Shown here in pieces: positions 1 to 11,090 of a DNA stretch of 64,000 nt. The first letter of the stretch is position 1. Each line of letters begins with the position of its first letter. Under the pieces are notes generated by a model. It had not been told where the DNA came from and ran no database searches. It was given only the letters and a program-made list of their open reading frames with translations. This DNA comes from Todiramphus chloris collaris (taxonomy: Eukaryota; Chordata; Aves; Coraciiformes; Alcedinidae): NCBI GenBank assembly GCA_025345505.1, contig JANVCC010000021.1:1508450-1572449 (forward strand), read 5' to 3'. The position numbers and the translations under genes are program-made.

Positions 1-520
1 AAAAGGCTGCCTTGGCTCTGTGATGACTCGTGTTCTCGCTAGTAACTTGATTTGTCCGTGAGTAGAGCAATGATACTTGTCTTGCTGCTGTGTACAGTCC
101 GTTACTATTCCCACCCCTGACTACTCGCAGCTGAACTGTGAAACTTTGGGTGGAAATTCAGCGTAAATGAACCTGGGTTGCAAAGCCTGCGTTACAATGC
201 CATCCTCGGGGCTGCTTCTTGAAGAGGAACGGGCTCGTTGCAGTCGCCTTGCAGCAAAGCTGCAACTCAAGCCCTGGCTGGTATCGTTCACCGTAACCCT
301 GGCTGCTGGCGTGTGCAGGATCCGCGCCGCAGTCCTGCTGCATCCTTGGCAGTGGTGCAAAGTGGCTGTAACTGCAGCTTTTAAGCACTGTGCCTGCAGA
401 CAACTAAACAGTCTGAGGAGCCTCAAAGGAACCTGTATAGCTGGAGCAGAAAAAACTTGGGGTTTAAAAGCTCCTCAGTATTATCTCCCGTTGGCAAACT
501 GCTATGTCTTATGAGCTCTC
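1..520. other. Unique DNA with CpG-retaining patch
   Basis: No gene recognised. From about 90 to 420 the sequence is richer in G+C and CpG than its surroundings (for example tcgttgcagtcgcc and gatccgcgccgcag), while flanking DNA is AT-rich with few CpGs. Overlapping frames of 80-115 codons exist on both strands, as expected in stop-poor GC-rich DNA, and none shows a known domain. It could be a small CpG island, an untranslated first exon, or a decayed mobile element. I cannot tell which. Confidence 0.4.
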
Positions 521-2780
521 TAATATCTCTTCAAACTGTGAAGGGATTATAAAGCAGATTGTCATCGTTCTAATCAAAGTAACTAAACAATTAACACCCT
601 CCCAAAGTATTTATTTCGTAGAATTGTTAAAAAGCCCTCCCAAGTTTTTATCCTAGTAACAAAATATAATTAAACCAAAAAATAAGATTTCATTAAACCT
701 TCAAAATGATAGGCTTTGCTATAGAAAAAAATTATCCAAATGAAAATGGTACTCGAGCAAGTCTTTCAGTAAGTGCCCTAAAGAACTACCCTGAAAAAAC
801 AGTTTCAAGAAGAGAGTGGTCCCACCTTCATGATTTATTCACAGTGCTTTTTCCTTCAAGCCCCAGCTCCTAGAAATCATGTGGTCAGGCAGAGATCTTC
901 AACAAGAAGAGACTTTTTAGTTGTGATAGAAACATATGCTCCAAATCCCACTGAAATCAGTACACCCGTGGCTTCAGTCAGGATTTCTAAGCAGATGGAA
1001 TATTACTGTCTGGCCAGAGCAACGAGGTAATGCGCATTTTTGGGACCCTGTAGGGGCAAGAGAACTGAGTGTCAGAGGATTCTCCCTCTCTTACCCGTTG
1101 CACAACAGGAGGACAGCGTGTTACTGCAGCCCCTTTCAAGAGACTGTACTCCCCATCTTGCCTCTCATCACAAAATGTGGGCAGTTGCACATTTCAGCTT
1201 TTTCATGAGATTTCATATTCACCGGTCTAGTTGAGTTCCACGGGGCACAAGCATCATGAACCTTGAACAGATCCAAGTCTTGGTTTGACTTGGAGAAAAA
1301 GCCAGGAAAATTTCACTTAAGGTTAACACTTCACATTTAACACACATTTTTGTGCCTTTTTTTGCCAATTCCCTTCCTCCAGTCCCAGAAGCCACTTCGT
1401 ACACACAGACATACACACACAACCTTATGTGTTAAGAACAGTGTTTGCCTTGACCTTCCATTTTCTGGCTCTTGTCCCTATATTCTCACTGCAGTATATG
1501 ATTTTAACCATAGATGGCTTTAAGACTAAAAATGGTAATTTCAACCAAATTGCACCAGAGTGATGTGCTAATAGTTAATAAGCTCATTAACTCCTTTATA
1601 ACTCAACACTACTATAAAAATCATTTACACATGTTTTGTTTGTAAAAGACATTAAAAACAAGCATACAACAACAAAAAAAAAAAAACAGAAAACTGGAAC
1701 TATCTTGTGTTATAGCCCAAAGGGTCAATGAACAGTAGAAATATTATGGTGGTTTAACTCTAAGCTGATTTCATCCCATTGTAAAGATAAACTAAAACCC
1801 AGTCTTTTTTTTTTTTGCTTAAGGCACATCTATGTATTTTTGGTATTCTTCAGCAGTGGGGAAAAAAAAAAAAGAACAACAAAATGGAATGATGAGAAGA
1901 TGCTTTATGAAAATATTGATGAATGAATATTCATTTATTAAAAAGGATTTAAAGACTAATTGCTTACCTTTTTTTTGTGGGGATGGAGGGAAGATGGCAA
2001 GGGTGTGTTTGGCTAATTTTTAATGTTTAATTACAAGTTAAATATCATGTAATGGTTAGTCTTAGACAATTTTAAAGAAAAAAAGAAAAACCACATGAAA
2101 GCATTTTCTTATCAACACACAAGAAGCAAAAGGGATTTCTAGTGTTTTCTGTGGTAGATTAAGGAAGAGGGGAAAGCTACATCCAGTGACTTAGCAAGAT
2201 TCTTAACGGCAAACCAACCTCTCTTCAAGCTGGGGCATTGCCTGTTAAGAGCATACTGTTTGCTTCATAGCAAAGCTCTACCTGCGCAGGTGGAAAAAAG
2301 AGCTTTAGATATCAAAACAAGACAGTGGTGTCCTGTTTATTTGTCTCATGAATCAAGTCATGAATATTTCAAAACCAAACAAACAAAAAAAAACCCACCA
2401 ACTTTCTCTGGCTATGTTATTTCTACCAGGAATTCTAATTGTAGTCATCACACTTCTTATTGCTAAGTAAGTTACTGTAGAGGAGTCAGGATATGGACAG
2501 ATTCCAAGAGGGGTTTTTAAGGTTGTCTTGACAGTAGCTCATCAACCCCTTCATCAACAGCTGAGGACTAAACTAAAAACACTGGGAATCCCAAGGCTGG
2601 TCTGAACTTTTTTTGAACAAAGACAGAGTCCTAAGTGCCTTCAAGCTCCTCCAAATACGTGATCTGAGGTTTTCTATAATTAGTTCAGATTTTGGGTGTT
2701 TAATTCATGTGGTTTTTATAGTTTATGAGGGCCTGACTTGTAGACTCAAACATATGCCTTCTGAAAATCAAACCCTTTAG
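521..2780. other. AT-rich unique non-coding DNA
   Basis: No open frame above about 70 codons and no recognisable repeat family. Short homopolymer tracts occur near 1674-1686 (A), 1806-1816 (T) and 1861-1872 (A). I see nothing else that can be supported. Confidence 0.6.
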
Positions 2781-2781
2781 C

Positions 2782-2962
2782 AGCTTACCCAATACACAGC
2801 ATCACTTACGATACTAGAAAATGAAAGCCTACCTAATAAGAGAACATCACTTGTTGTACTGGAAAAGGAAAGCTTGCCCAATAGACCGCATCACTTGTCA
2901 TACTGGAAAATGAAAGCTTACCCAATAGACAGCATCACCCATCGTACTGGAAAATGAAAGCC
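2782..2962. repeat. Minisatellite, 44-45 bp unit, four copies
   Basis: Four consecutive copies of a 44-45 bp unit begin at about 2782, 2826, 2871 and 2915; a fifth copy stops after a few bases at 2959. Each unit runs agcttaccc-aatagacagc-atcacttgt-ywtactgg-aaaatgaa with a handful of substitutions per copy. The unit carries no obvious motif from CR1 or from the LTRs in this window, so it looks like a locally expanded tandem repeat. Confidence 0.9.
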
Positions 2963-4949
2963 ATGAGGGTGGGATATGTAATAGTACAAATAGAATGACT
3001 ACTGCCCCTAAAATCAGCCAGGGTTTAAATTACTGACTAATTAACTGAACTTCAGGAGGTGCTTAAGCAAGCACAAAATTTATTTGGGCAACATCCCACA
3101 CCTTTGCCTTGTGCTATGTACTATGCCTCTGTCCCGGCACTGCAGCCTGATTTAGATGAGCAGGTTTTGTTCTCTCTTGGGAACAGGGGAAGACCTAGAA
3201 AGTGGTTCCTCACACCAAGCTCACCCCTGCATGGGCATAGCTCCAGTGAGGGGTAGGGAGAGCACTTCCCTGGGTTTTCACTTCACTGAGCTCCCCAAAA
3301 CCACTCAGAATCCCTCTTTGGAGGTACCAATCTCTCTCCTTTGACTCCAGAGGGAGCCTCAGGCTAAACTCTGAATTATCTCCCAGTTTGCCACCAGCAC
3401 TTGGCTTCTCTCTAGCATTACTGCTCCTGCTGCAAAAACATGGAAATAAAGCAGCTATTATCCTAATAGCAGGAGGCACACCAGCAAACAGCGTGTGCAC
3501 TCAGGGCTATGCTACATCATGGTAATCTTTATGTTATTCATGCTAATATTGTATTTAACTATATTTCGGTTTAGCCTTCAAGAGTTAGCCTACTTGTCTC
3601 CAGGTGCTGATGCTTTTCTTATGTATATACTTGGCAGTCTGAAACAGATCACGGGGAGTTTTCTAAAGACTTTAAATCCTTTCAGCTGTACTCCCCTGGG
3701 GTTTTCCTCCGTCCTTCATCCATGTCACAGGCCAGGATTCCCATCACCCCTGCACTAGGTTAGCCACCCATCTGCAGGTTATCAAGAGCTCAAGCCTGCA
3801 GACATGTGCTGCCAAGTGACAACTTGCTCAGCTGCACCATTACACATTCTGCTTGTTAGAAAGTGTCTCACCAATCAGACACTATATTAGTCTAACAAAT
3901 AGCTGCTGCTTCATGTTTCCTCCGTCTAAAATGCCACCAAGGACCCCATTTTCCCATCCTTTGAAAATTACTGGGAAAAAAAGTGGAATTTGAAGGCTTT
4001 CAGACAATTAAGAGCCTCTCTCTGCACACCCTGGCTCCAATTTTCCTTCAGGTTATACATTTAATCCACAGAGACAGAAGTAATTTGGTACAAAATTCTT
4101 CCTGCCTAGGGCTACTCTTCAGAGTCTGCAGTCCAGAACACCGGTAATGTAGATGCAAAGTATTTAAAATTGCTAGCAATGAATTCTTGCCACCTTTTTT
4201 CTCTTCCAGGGATATTTAATGTGAAAAGCACAAGGAGTAGGAACCAGCAAGCAATAAATCTCCCAGTGCAGGCAGCCTGAGAGCTAGGCTGGAGTCAGGC
4301 AGTTGTTCTCCTCTTGCTTTCAAAGGTCTTCCTTCTTGGTTGAGTGGCTGGAGAGTTTTGATGGAAATTCCCAGCTCAACTGAGAACAGTCCCAGGACAT
4401 GACCCAGGGCACCCTTTGGAGAAAGTGCTCCAAGCATCTGCCTCTCAGGTAAAGAGCTACCAGAAGCACTACATCTAACTGTGCCTTAGGTGGAGGGGAG
4501 TCTCCCGACATGAAAAGGCTTTGGGTGCCAAAATTATCTGTGAGTGCTTTCCTGCCTTGGCTCCTGGACAGTTGCACACTGGATGTGCTGCTTTGCCCTT
4601 CAGAGCTGTCTAGCTCCCCTGCTGCTGCAGACAACACATGGGCTGAACTCATTCCATCTCACATGGCATATTTATCTGAGGCATCCTCTTAGTCCCTCAG
4701 TCATTGCAGACCCTACTTATTACCAGTGGAAATACATACTGTCATCCCAAGGGCTATTTAAAGCCCACATCTGGAGTTCCAGGATAGCATTTTTAGTTTG
4801 AATTCTGTGACTAGCTGCAAAACCAGCCTCCAGAGAAACTCGTGAGTGATGATGGAGAGAACTGTGTGCACGGCAGTGCTGCTGCACTGTGCTCTGCAGC
4901 TGGAGTAGCCGTGCTTGAAGTTTGCATGTGTCGGGGAGAGCAAGAGACA
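2963..4949. other. Unique non-coding DNA
   Basis: No repeat family recognised and no protein-like frame. A good splice-acceptor-like polypyrimidine tract ends at 4209 (ttttttctcttccag). All three frames after it close within about 25 codons and no matching donor stands out, so I do not call an exon. Confidence 0.5.
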
Positions 4950-5350
4950 AATAATTCCAGCGAAATGGAAATCATTTCTACACTTGCCAAGATTTATAAT
5001 GTTCGGGACTGAGCAGTTTCAGTTGCAGATGACAGAAGACATCCTGCGATAGGAGTGATCCCGTATCACAATCAACACTGTCCCACTCGCCTCCCCTTCG
5101 GTATCAGTTACAGCCAAGCGTGGGCTTACAACTTTAGCTGGAAACTTGGGACCAACTTGGATGTTGGGAAGTGACTTCTGATGGCTTATTGGGATTGGAA
5201 AACTGTGACTCGACTTTATTGGCAAACCAAAACAATTTCAAGACACGTTTTCCCATGAGCTTAACACTCCTGACTTCGCCTCCTTCTAAGCTAGAAGCTA
5301 CTGCATCATTAATTCATTTTCAAATTACCATTTAATTTTTCATTATTTAA
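4950..5350. other. Candidate conserved non-coding block
   Basis: This stretch keeps scattered CpGs (cctgcgatag, cccgtatc, ccttcgg, gactcgac, gacacg) in otherwise AT-rich, repeat-free DNA and ends in TAAT-rich sequence (cattaattcattt) typical of homeodomain-bound elements. No long open frame is present. Calling it a regulatory element is inference only; conservation cannot be assessed from one genome. Confidence 0.3.
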
Positions 5351-5707
5351 TGTGAAGCACTGAGGTTTTCTGTTGGCTTCACTCAAAATATGATGCCCAT
5401 TTGCAGGAGGAAAGTAATTAATTTGTGTCATAAATGCATATACAACTGCACATAGTGTAAGGTATTATTCTGAAGGCTACCCATAAGCTGCTACTAGTGC
5501 TTAGGTATTATTTAAAATACTTTTGTCAAGTACATTTGCAAAATATGCTTAGTTTATAATGACACTGATTAGTTATTCTATGCGGGCAGGTAATACAATG
5601 TACTTCCATGTACCTCATTTGCTTTGACAAGGCAGTTTTTGGTGAAGCCAATGCTGGAACAATTTCCTAATGGCCTCACTGATATTAAATTTCTCTTGAT
5701 CTTGCAG

Positions 5708-5755
5708 ACCTGTAGCATTCTGAATGCAGATCACAGTTTTGACATTCACAAAGAT
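5708..5755 (+). other. Possible 48-nt micro-exon
   Basis: A pyrimidine-rich acceptor (tttctcttgatcttgcag, ending 5707) precedes 48 nt that end directly at a consensus donor (gtaagt, 5756-5761). The segment is a multiple of three and open in only one frame, reading TCSILNADHSFDIHKD; the other two frames contain stops. I recognise no protein family, and no second exon in a compatible phase was found nearby. Chance matches of this quality occur in long non-coding DNA, so this is a weak call. It could also be an exon of a non-coding transcript. Confidence 0.25.
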
Positions 5756-6824
5756 GTAAGTTTAATTATCATCTTGATTACTTGATCTGGAAAGCCAGAT
5801 GCCTAAATATCATGAAAGGTCGAGTAGAACAAATCCTGATAGTTGGTAACTTTCAGTGTTAGAAGCATTGCTTGGATTGGAAAGTGACTTAGAGAATAAC
5901 AACCAGTGATTGGAAAATCAAGGGCTTTTTTCCTTGCAGAACCCTCTTCCTGCACAAAGAGTTGTTTAAACACTGTTTAAACAAGAAAATCTGTTCCCAG
6001 AAGATGTGGGAATTTGATCTGGAGTACCGAAGACATGTAAATTACCTCAAATACAAGAGAACAGAAAGGAGAGGTACCCAAGAGACCAAGATATATAAAG
6101 ATCTGATATTTTTTTCCCAGTGTCCCATCGTAGGTAACACTTTATTGTTGAGAGACTCACACAAAGCACAGCAAGGCTCCTCTTTTATAGCAGAGAATTT
6201 GTCAATATCCTTTGCTTTTATGTTCATGATTTATAAATCTATTTTCTAAAGCAATTTTAGGGCTGTAAAATCATACCATTATTTAGTACACAGCTCCTCA
6301 TGGATTCTACTTTATCAACGGTTAGGTAAAGAGTGGAAAAAACATCTGCTAATCACTCATTAAGCTAGAATAGTTTCAAACAAATGTCTGCTATTAAGAG
6401 TGCTTATCCAAAGCCCATTATGGTCGACAGAAAAGCTCTTGGAGGTTTCAACAGGATTTGCATGCCACCTGAAGTTAATATTAACTGGACTGATGGAGAA
6501 TTTACATCTTAATTAATTACATAAAATTCAAGGCACAAAAAAATTCCCATCATCTACAGGCAAGACCAAAATACAGGAGAGGTCCGAAAGCTGAAATTGC
6601 AGTAGCCACAAGGGAGGGGAATTGGTGCAATTTTATTCTAATTGAGTATATTGCTTTTGGTAAGGTGACAAATATTCAGGCTGTGTTTTTGTTTGTCCGT
6701 TAATTTCCACAAAACCCAGGCTTGCCCTCTAGCAGAAAACCTCCAAGCCACTCTGAAAAAAATGGAAGCAGAGGACCTCTGGAAGGTCAGACAGCTGTCC
6801 CCACCTCCAGAGGAAGTCTGATGT
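5756..6824. other. AT-rich unique DNA with TAATTA motifs
   Basis: No repeat family recognised. A 95-codon frame at 5962-6249 follows an acceptor-like site (ending 5939) but has no homology I recognise. From about 6400 to 6700 the DNA holds a homeodomain-type TTAATTAATTA at 6509-6519 plus further TAAT cores. This may be a regulatory block, but that is inference. Confidence 0.35.
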
Positions 6825-7009
6825 CATGGAATCATACAGAATCATGTAATGCCTGGATTGGAAGGGACCTTCAATGTTCATCTAAGTCCAACCCCCCTGC
6901 AGTGATCAGGGACATCCTCAACTAGAACAGACTGCTCAGAGCCTCATCAAGCCTGACTTAGAATGTCTCCAGGGATGGGTCTCCACCACCTTCCTGGGCA
7001 ACCTTTTAT
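6825..7009 (-). mobile_element. CR1 LINE, 3' fragment
   Basis: Reading the plus strand, a degraded tail (catggaatcatacagaatca) is followed by the reverse complement of the CR1 3' end (ggaagggaccttcaatg, then agtccaacccccctgcag) and the ORF2 end region (tctccagggatgg, accaccttcctgggcaac). Only about 185 bp survive, so this is a strongly 5'-truncated and old copy. It contains no usable coding frame. Confidence 0.85.
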
Positions 7010-8907
7010 CCTACTGAAACAGATAGGTATTTTAATTATTTCTTTATTAATACAAATGTTAATATCATAATATTGTTATTTAATACTAGTATAGACATAT
7101 TACATGTTTTGTTGAAAAGGAAACCTTAAGCTAATCACCAACTGTGTGGAACTAGGTTACTGTAGCCCAAGCCATGGGACAGGTCTGATATAGGAAGTGA
7201 AGAATTTTTGGCCAGAAAAATGCTTTCTGATGTACAAAACCATGACCTGATTTTCCTGATGCTTCCTGACCACCGGTACCAGCCTAGTGATCTGAGAGTC
7301 AGTTACTACAGGTTTAATAGAGGACAGAGAAATCATGACAACCAGAAAGGATGAGAACCTCAAAGGTGGGAAGGCAAGGGGGTGGCTACCTTCACACCGG
7401 ACAATGGAGCAATGTTGGAAGAATGTCTGTTTAATATTTAGGTGGCCCATTTGGAGGTCAATGCTGGCTGGCATGTCAAAGGCTCATGAAAAGCATATTC
7501 AGTAACTTCTGCTGTAATAAAAAAAAAACCAAAACAACCTCTTGATAACAGCTGAAGTATCACCTTCATGAATATACACTTTTTTCCAGTGTAAGGTGAT
7601 TGTAAAATACGAAGGCAAGAGCTTCAGGGGGTGAGGATCTGATAGCTAGCTGCGAAAATTTCCAGTGCACTCTGTCCTATCAGTAGATGCCAGATAGCAA
7701 AAAGGGTCCCAGCAAATCCTTCACCTGTTTCCATTTTCACTGGCTTCTTCAAGAGCTAGACATGAACGTTAGGAGCATCCTGCCTTGTCTAATCTGGGCA
7801 GCATTGTCGCTTCTTTTCATGCAGCGATCAGGCTCTTCTTTTAAGTCCCAGAGGTTGTTCCAGTGGCTCCAGCCAAGAGGATGCTGAAAACTCTTGCTGA
7901 TCAGATGCTTAGAAAGCTCTCTGAGCTGAATGTACTTATAAGTGATTCCCCCCCTCTTTTCTTCTTTTGCCAAAATTGCCTTTTAGCTCAAATATCCATT
8001 CTCTATCTGACATTTACTTTTCTGATATATTTCTAGAGAGAAATCACATCTTTTTCAGCTTCCCCTGTGCTGAGCTAAAACAAGTTCAACTATTTTTAGT
8101 CACATCGTCCTCCTCTCTCCCCTGACCACCATCTTAGTTTTTATCTCACTTATTGCAGAAAAAAAAAAAAAATTAATAATAGCCCTCTTTTTGGATCATA
8201 AATGACCAAAATATCATCTACTGTCTGTATTCCTCCTGATCATGTCCACTTTTGTGTTTGGACGCTGTCTCCCAATAACCATTGTCACTCTCTTGCCCTT
8301 AACTCATGGATTATCTTCCAGATTCCTTTGAGTCTCTAATTCTCTTTTCCCTGTGCTGTCCACTGGCCTTCTTATCTAAGGAAGGGAATGTCTGTTAACA
8401 TGTATTAGAGGAAGGAAAAACTTGAATTAAAGGTGAAGCGAAAACTTTCACTCCATCTCACTGTCAAATAACAGAGACCAAGTCTTCTTCATCCTTCACC
8501 CAAGAACCAGCTCTGAAGAGCAGAGAAAACCATATATCAGCAGGTGATGACCATTTTCCAAGGTGACAGTTTTCCTCCATGAGGTCCTGGGACTCAGACC
8601 TAACACTGCCGTGCTATGACACAAGCATAAATGCTGCCAGAGAAGAGACTTCAGACACTGCATAACCTCAGGTTTGAAACTGAAGCCATAGTCCACGTGT
8701 GAAGCAACGTACTTGGAACGGGGCTGTGGTAACTGCAGCACCTACTTTTGCCAGCTCAGCTACAGATAAAGACTTATCACAGATGTCTCACTGAATAATC
8801 ACTTGAGGGAGAAAAGGGCAGAAAAGGCAACAACCAAGTGTGGAGTAGAGCAGGGCACTGCAACTGGAACACATTGCTGGTGTCTCTGGCTGCCCTGCAT
8901 TGATCCA
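7010..8907. other. Unique non-coding DNA
   Basis: No repeat family and no protein-like frame recognised. There is an A-tract at about 8158-8173. Immediately before the next CR1 (8803-8905) the DNA could include heavily decayed upstream CR1 sequence, but I could not align it by eye. Confidence 0.45.
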
Positions 8908-9608
8908 GGTACCAGTATAGGCTGGGGACTGACCTGTTGGAAAGCAGCGCAGGGGAAAGGGACCTGGGGATCCTGGTGGGCAGCAGGGTGACCATGAGCC
9001 AGAAATGGGCTCTTGTGGCCAAGAAGGCCAATGGCATCCTGGGGTGGATCACAAGGGGTGTGGTTAGTAGGTCGAGTGAGGTTCTTCTCCCTCTCTGTCC
9101 GGGTGAGGCTGCCTCTGGAATGGTGTGTCCAGCTGTGGGCCCCTTGGTTCAAGAAGGATAAAAGAGTCCAGTGCAGAGCCACAGAGATGATGAAGAGAGT
9201 GGAACATCTCCCTGCTGAGGGAAGGCTGAGGGAGCTGGGGCTCTTTAGCTTGGAGAAGAGGAGCCTGAGGGGTGACCTCCTTCATGTTTATAGAGATGTA
9301 AAGGGCGAGTGTCAGGAGGATGGAGCCAGGCTCTGCTCAGTGATGTCCAGTGACAGGACAAGGGGCAATGGGTGTAAGCTGGAACAGAGGAGGTTCCATG
9401 GAAACATAAGGAGAAACTTTTTCACAGTGAGGTGACAGAACTGGACCAGGCTGCCCAGAGAGGTTGTGGAGTCTCCTTCTCTGGAGACTTTCAAACCCCA
9501 CCTGGATCTGTTCCTGTGTGACCTGCTGTAGGTGATCCTGCTCTGGCAGGGGGGTTTGACTGGATGATCTTTCAAGGTCCCTTCCAACATTCTGTCATTC
9601 TGTGATTG
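8908..9608 (+). mobile_element. CR1 LINE, 0.7-kb 3' fragment
   Basis: A 5'-truncated CR1 that starts in the C-terminal part of ORF2 and ends with the CR1 tail (cattctgtcattctgtgattg). Typical CR1 landmarks occur in order: the 'ctggggatcctggtgg' region, 'gtccagctgtgggccccttgg', 'ctgagggagctggggctc', 'ggctgcccagagaggttgtgg' and 'ggtcccttccaacattctg'. The ORF2 C-terminal peptide is readable only in pieces: the frame at 9013-9435 holds [18 protein letters not shown] and [18 protein letters not shown], then stops early. It is a decayed, non-functional copy. Confidence 0.95.
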
Positions 9609-10935
9609 TACCCTGCGGGCACAGCCAGCAGCCCACTGGAACAGGACTGTTTCAAAAAGCCGAAGGACTTTTCCTGCTGATGTGGAGATGTGGTTTAAAA
9701 CCCTCTGCTGAACATGAGCTGACATTTTCTGAATTGACTAAAACAGCCTGCCCTTTCCTGTGCTTTTTTCTTTTGTTTCTCCATTTGCAGGGCTGCATGG
9801 AAACCTGATTTCCAAAATGTCCCTTCCAAAAATAATATCCCATTCAAGACCCAAGACGAGTTGTGATCCCACAGGCAGTTGGGAACTGCTGGTTCTAGGG
9901 CAAAATGGGGAGATGCTTTGTTTGACAGGACAGAACAGACACAAAGACTAAGCACAAAGGTTGTTTATTACACAGACCCAATACACGAGCAGCTTTTGAA
10001 CAACTAGATCGTCAGTGTCAGTCCTCTCTAGGCTGAGTAACATCTGTTACTCCCCAAAGGTGTCAAAGCCTGACTGCTATGCCTGGGTTTGGGTATATCA
10101 AACCTCAGAATAAGCTTGGAGGCACCTCTGTAAGGAAAGTGCCAGCTTTGGTACTGAGGGATGAAGAAGGTGGGGAAAAGATTTGATAGTTCTTTGCAGT
10201 CCTGCTCTTTTGTATCACTTTTTTTTTCCAAATAAAAGTGTCAACGTCTCTGTCAACCAGACAGGAGGGGAAGATGGGAAAGTGTCTGGCCTTGGGTTAC
10301 CTTCCTAGGAAGGCAGGTGCTCCTAGCTCTAGGGGAGTTGATGGGTGTCCATCCTCAGAGACCTTCTTCTCCCCTTCATCTGAAGGATGATGGAGAGGAT
10401 GGGATGTCATCCCACCCTGTGTGCCAGGAAAAGTGTCTCTATAGCTTTGGGGATGCCTTATAGATGATCCTGATGGTTGCTAAAAAGATGCTTTGCAATG
10501 GGTTAAGTGCAGTAACAAGAGCAAATTGTATTATTAGATACATACGTTGTATCTAATCCCAGTTCATTTAGGTTTTCCATTTGAACTGTATCAAGGATAA
10601 AAGCAACCTTGAAGAGGCGAAAGTCGAGCACTACGCTAAAATCTGTTCTCAGCAGAGCTGTTACTGGTGGACAAGAGGACTATTTATGTTTTCTCATGTT
10701 ACAGAGTACTTGTCACAGCTGCAGTCGTGGGCTTTTTTAATCTAATTGCTGGCTTGAAATGCAAATGACTGTAAAATTTCACAGACACATTTTAAAAATG
10801 CAAATTGCGTGTGATGACAAATTTTCAGATACTATTTTTCATTGCTTATGAGTGGCATTTTTTTGTTTGTCTGGGGATATTTTTTGGAAACTACCCAGGC
10901 AGTTAAAATGTGTTGCTTAAACTAAGGAGATATAA
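9609..10935. other. Unique DNA; octamer-motif block at 10690-10870
   Basis: No CR1 here. At 9957-9972 a short stretch (aaaggttgtttattac), read on the minus strand, has an AATAAA polyadenylation-like hexamer and could be the end of a decayed LTR, but the other end cannot be found. From about 10690 to 10870 the DNA contains two exact POU octamers (ATGCAAAT at 10759-10766 and 10798-10805) and a homeodomain-type core (tctaattg), which suggests a possible enhancer. Confidence 0.35.
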
Positions 10936-11090
10936 GCAGGACCAGGGAGTTGATTGTGCTACCATGCTTGGCACTGCTAAGGCTGCACCTCATGTATTGT
11001 GTCCAGTTTTGGGCACCTCAATACAGGAAAGACATTGAGGGGCTGGAGTGGGTCCAGAGAAGGGCAACTAAGCTGGTAACTGGTAACAAC
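10936..11090 (+). mobile_element. CR1 LINE fragment (ORF2 internal)
   Basis: About 155 bp match the CR1 ORF2 C-terminal region: 'tgtattgtgtccagttttggg', 'caatacaggaaagacattg', 'ctggagtgggtccagagaag' and 'ggcaactaagctgg'. In translation this gives [20 protein letters not shown] and VQRRATKL. The copy then breaks off. A stretch at 11233-11310 (gttgggttggatgcagtgat, ggttccttcc) may be its decayed 3' end after an internal deletion or replacement, but this is uncertain. Confidence 0.8.

Noticed and set aside
5940-6249. Open frame of about 103 codons after an acceptor-like site, close to the 48-nt exon candidate
   Set aside because: Its open frame needs an incoming phase that the 48-nt segment cannot supply, the phase-compatible frame hits a stop within about ten codons, and no protein family is recognisable.
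9957-10240. Possible LTR end with inverted polyadenylation signal
   Set aside because: Only one end could be proposed, with no terminal dinucleotide pair or duplication, so it was not annotated as an LTR.
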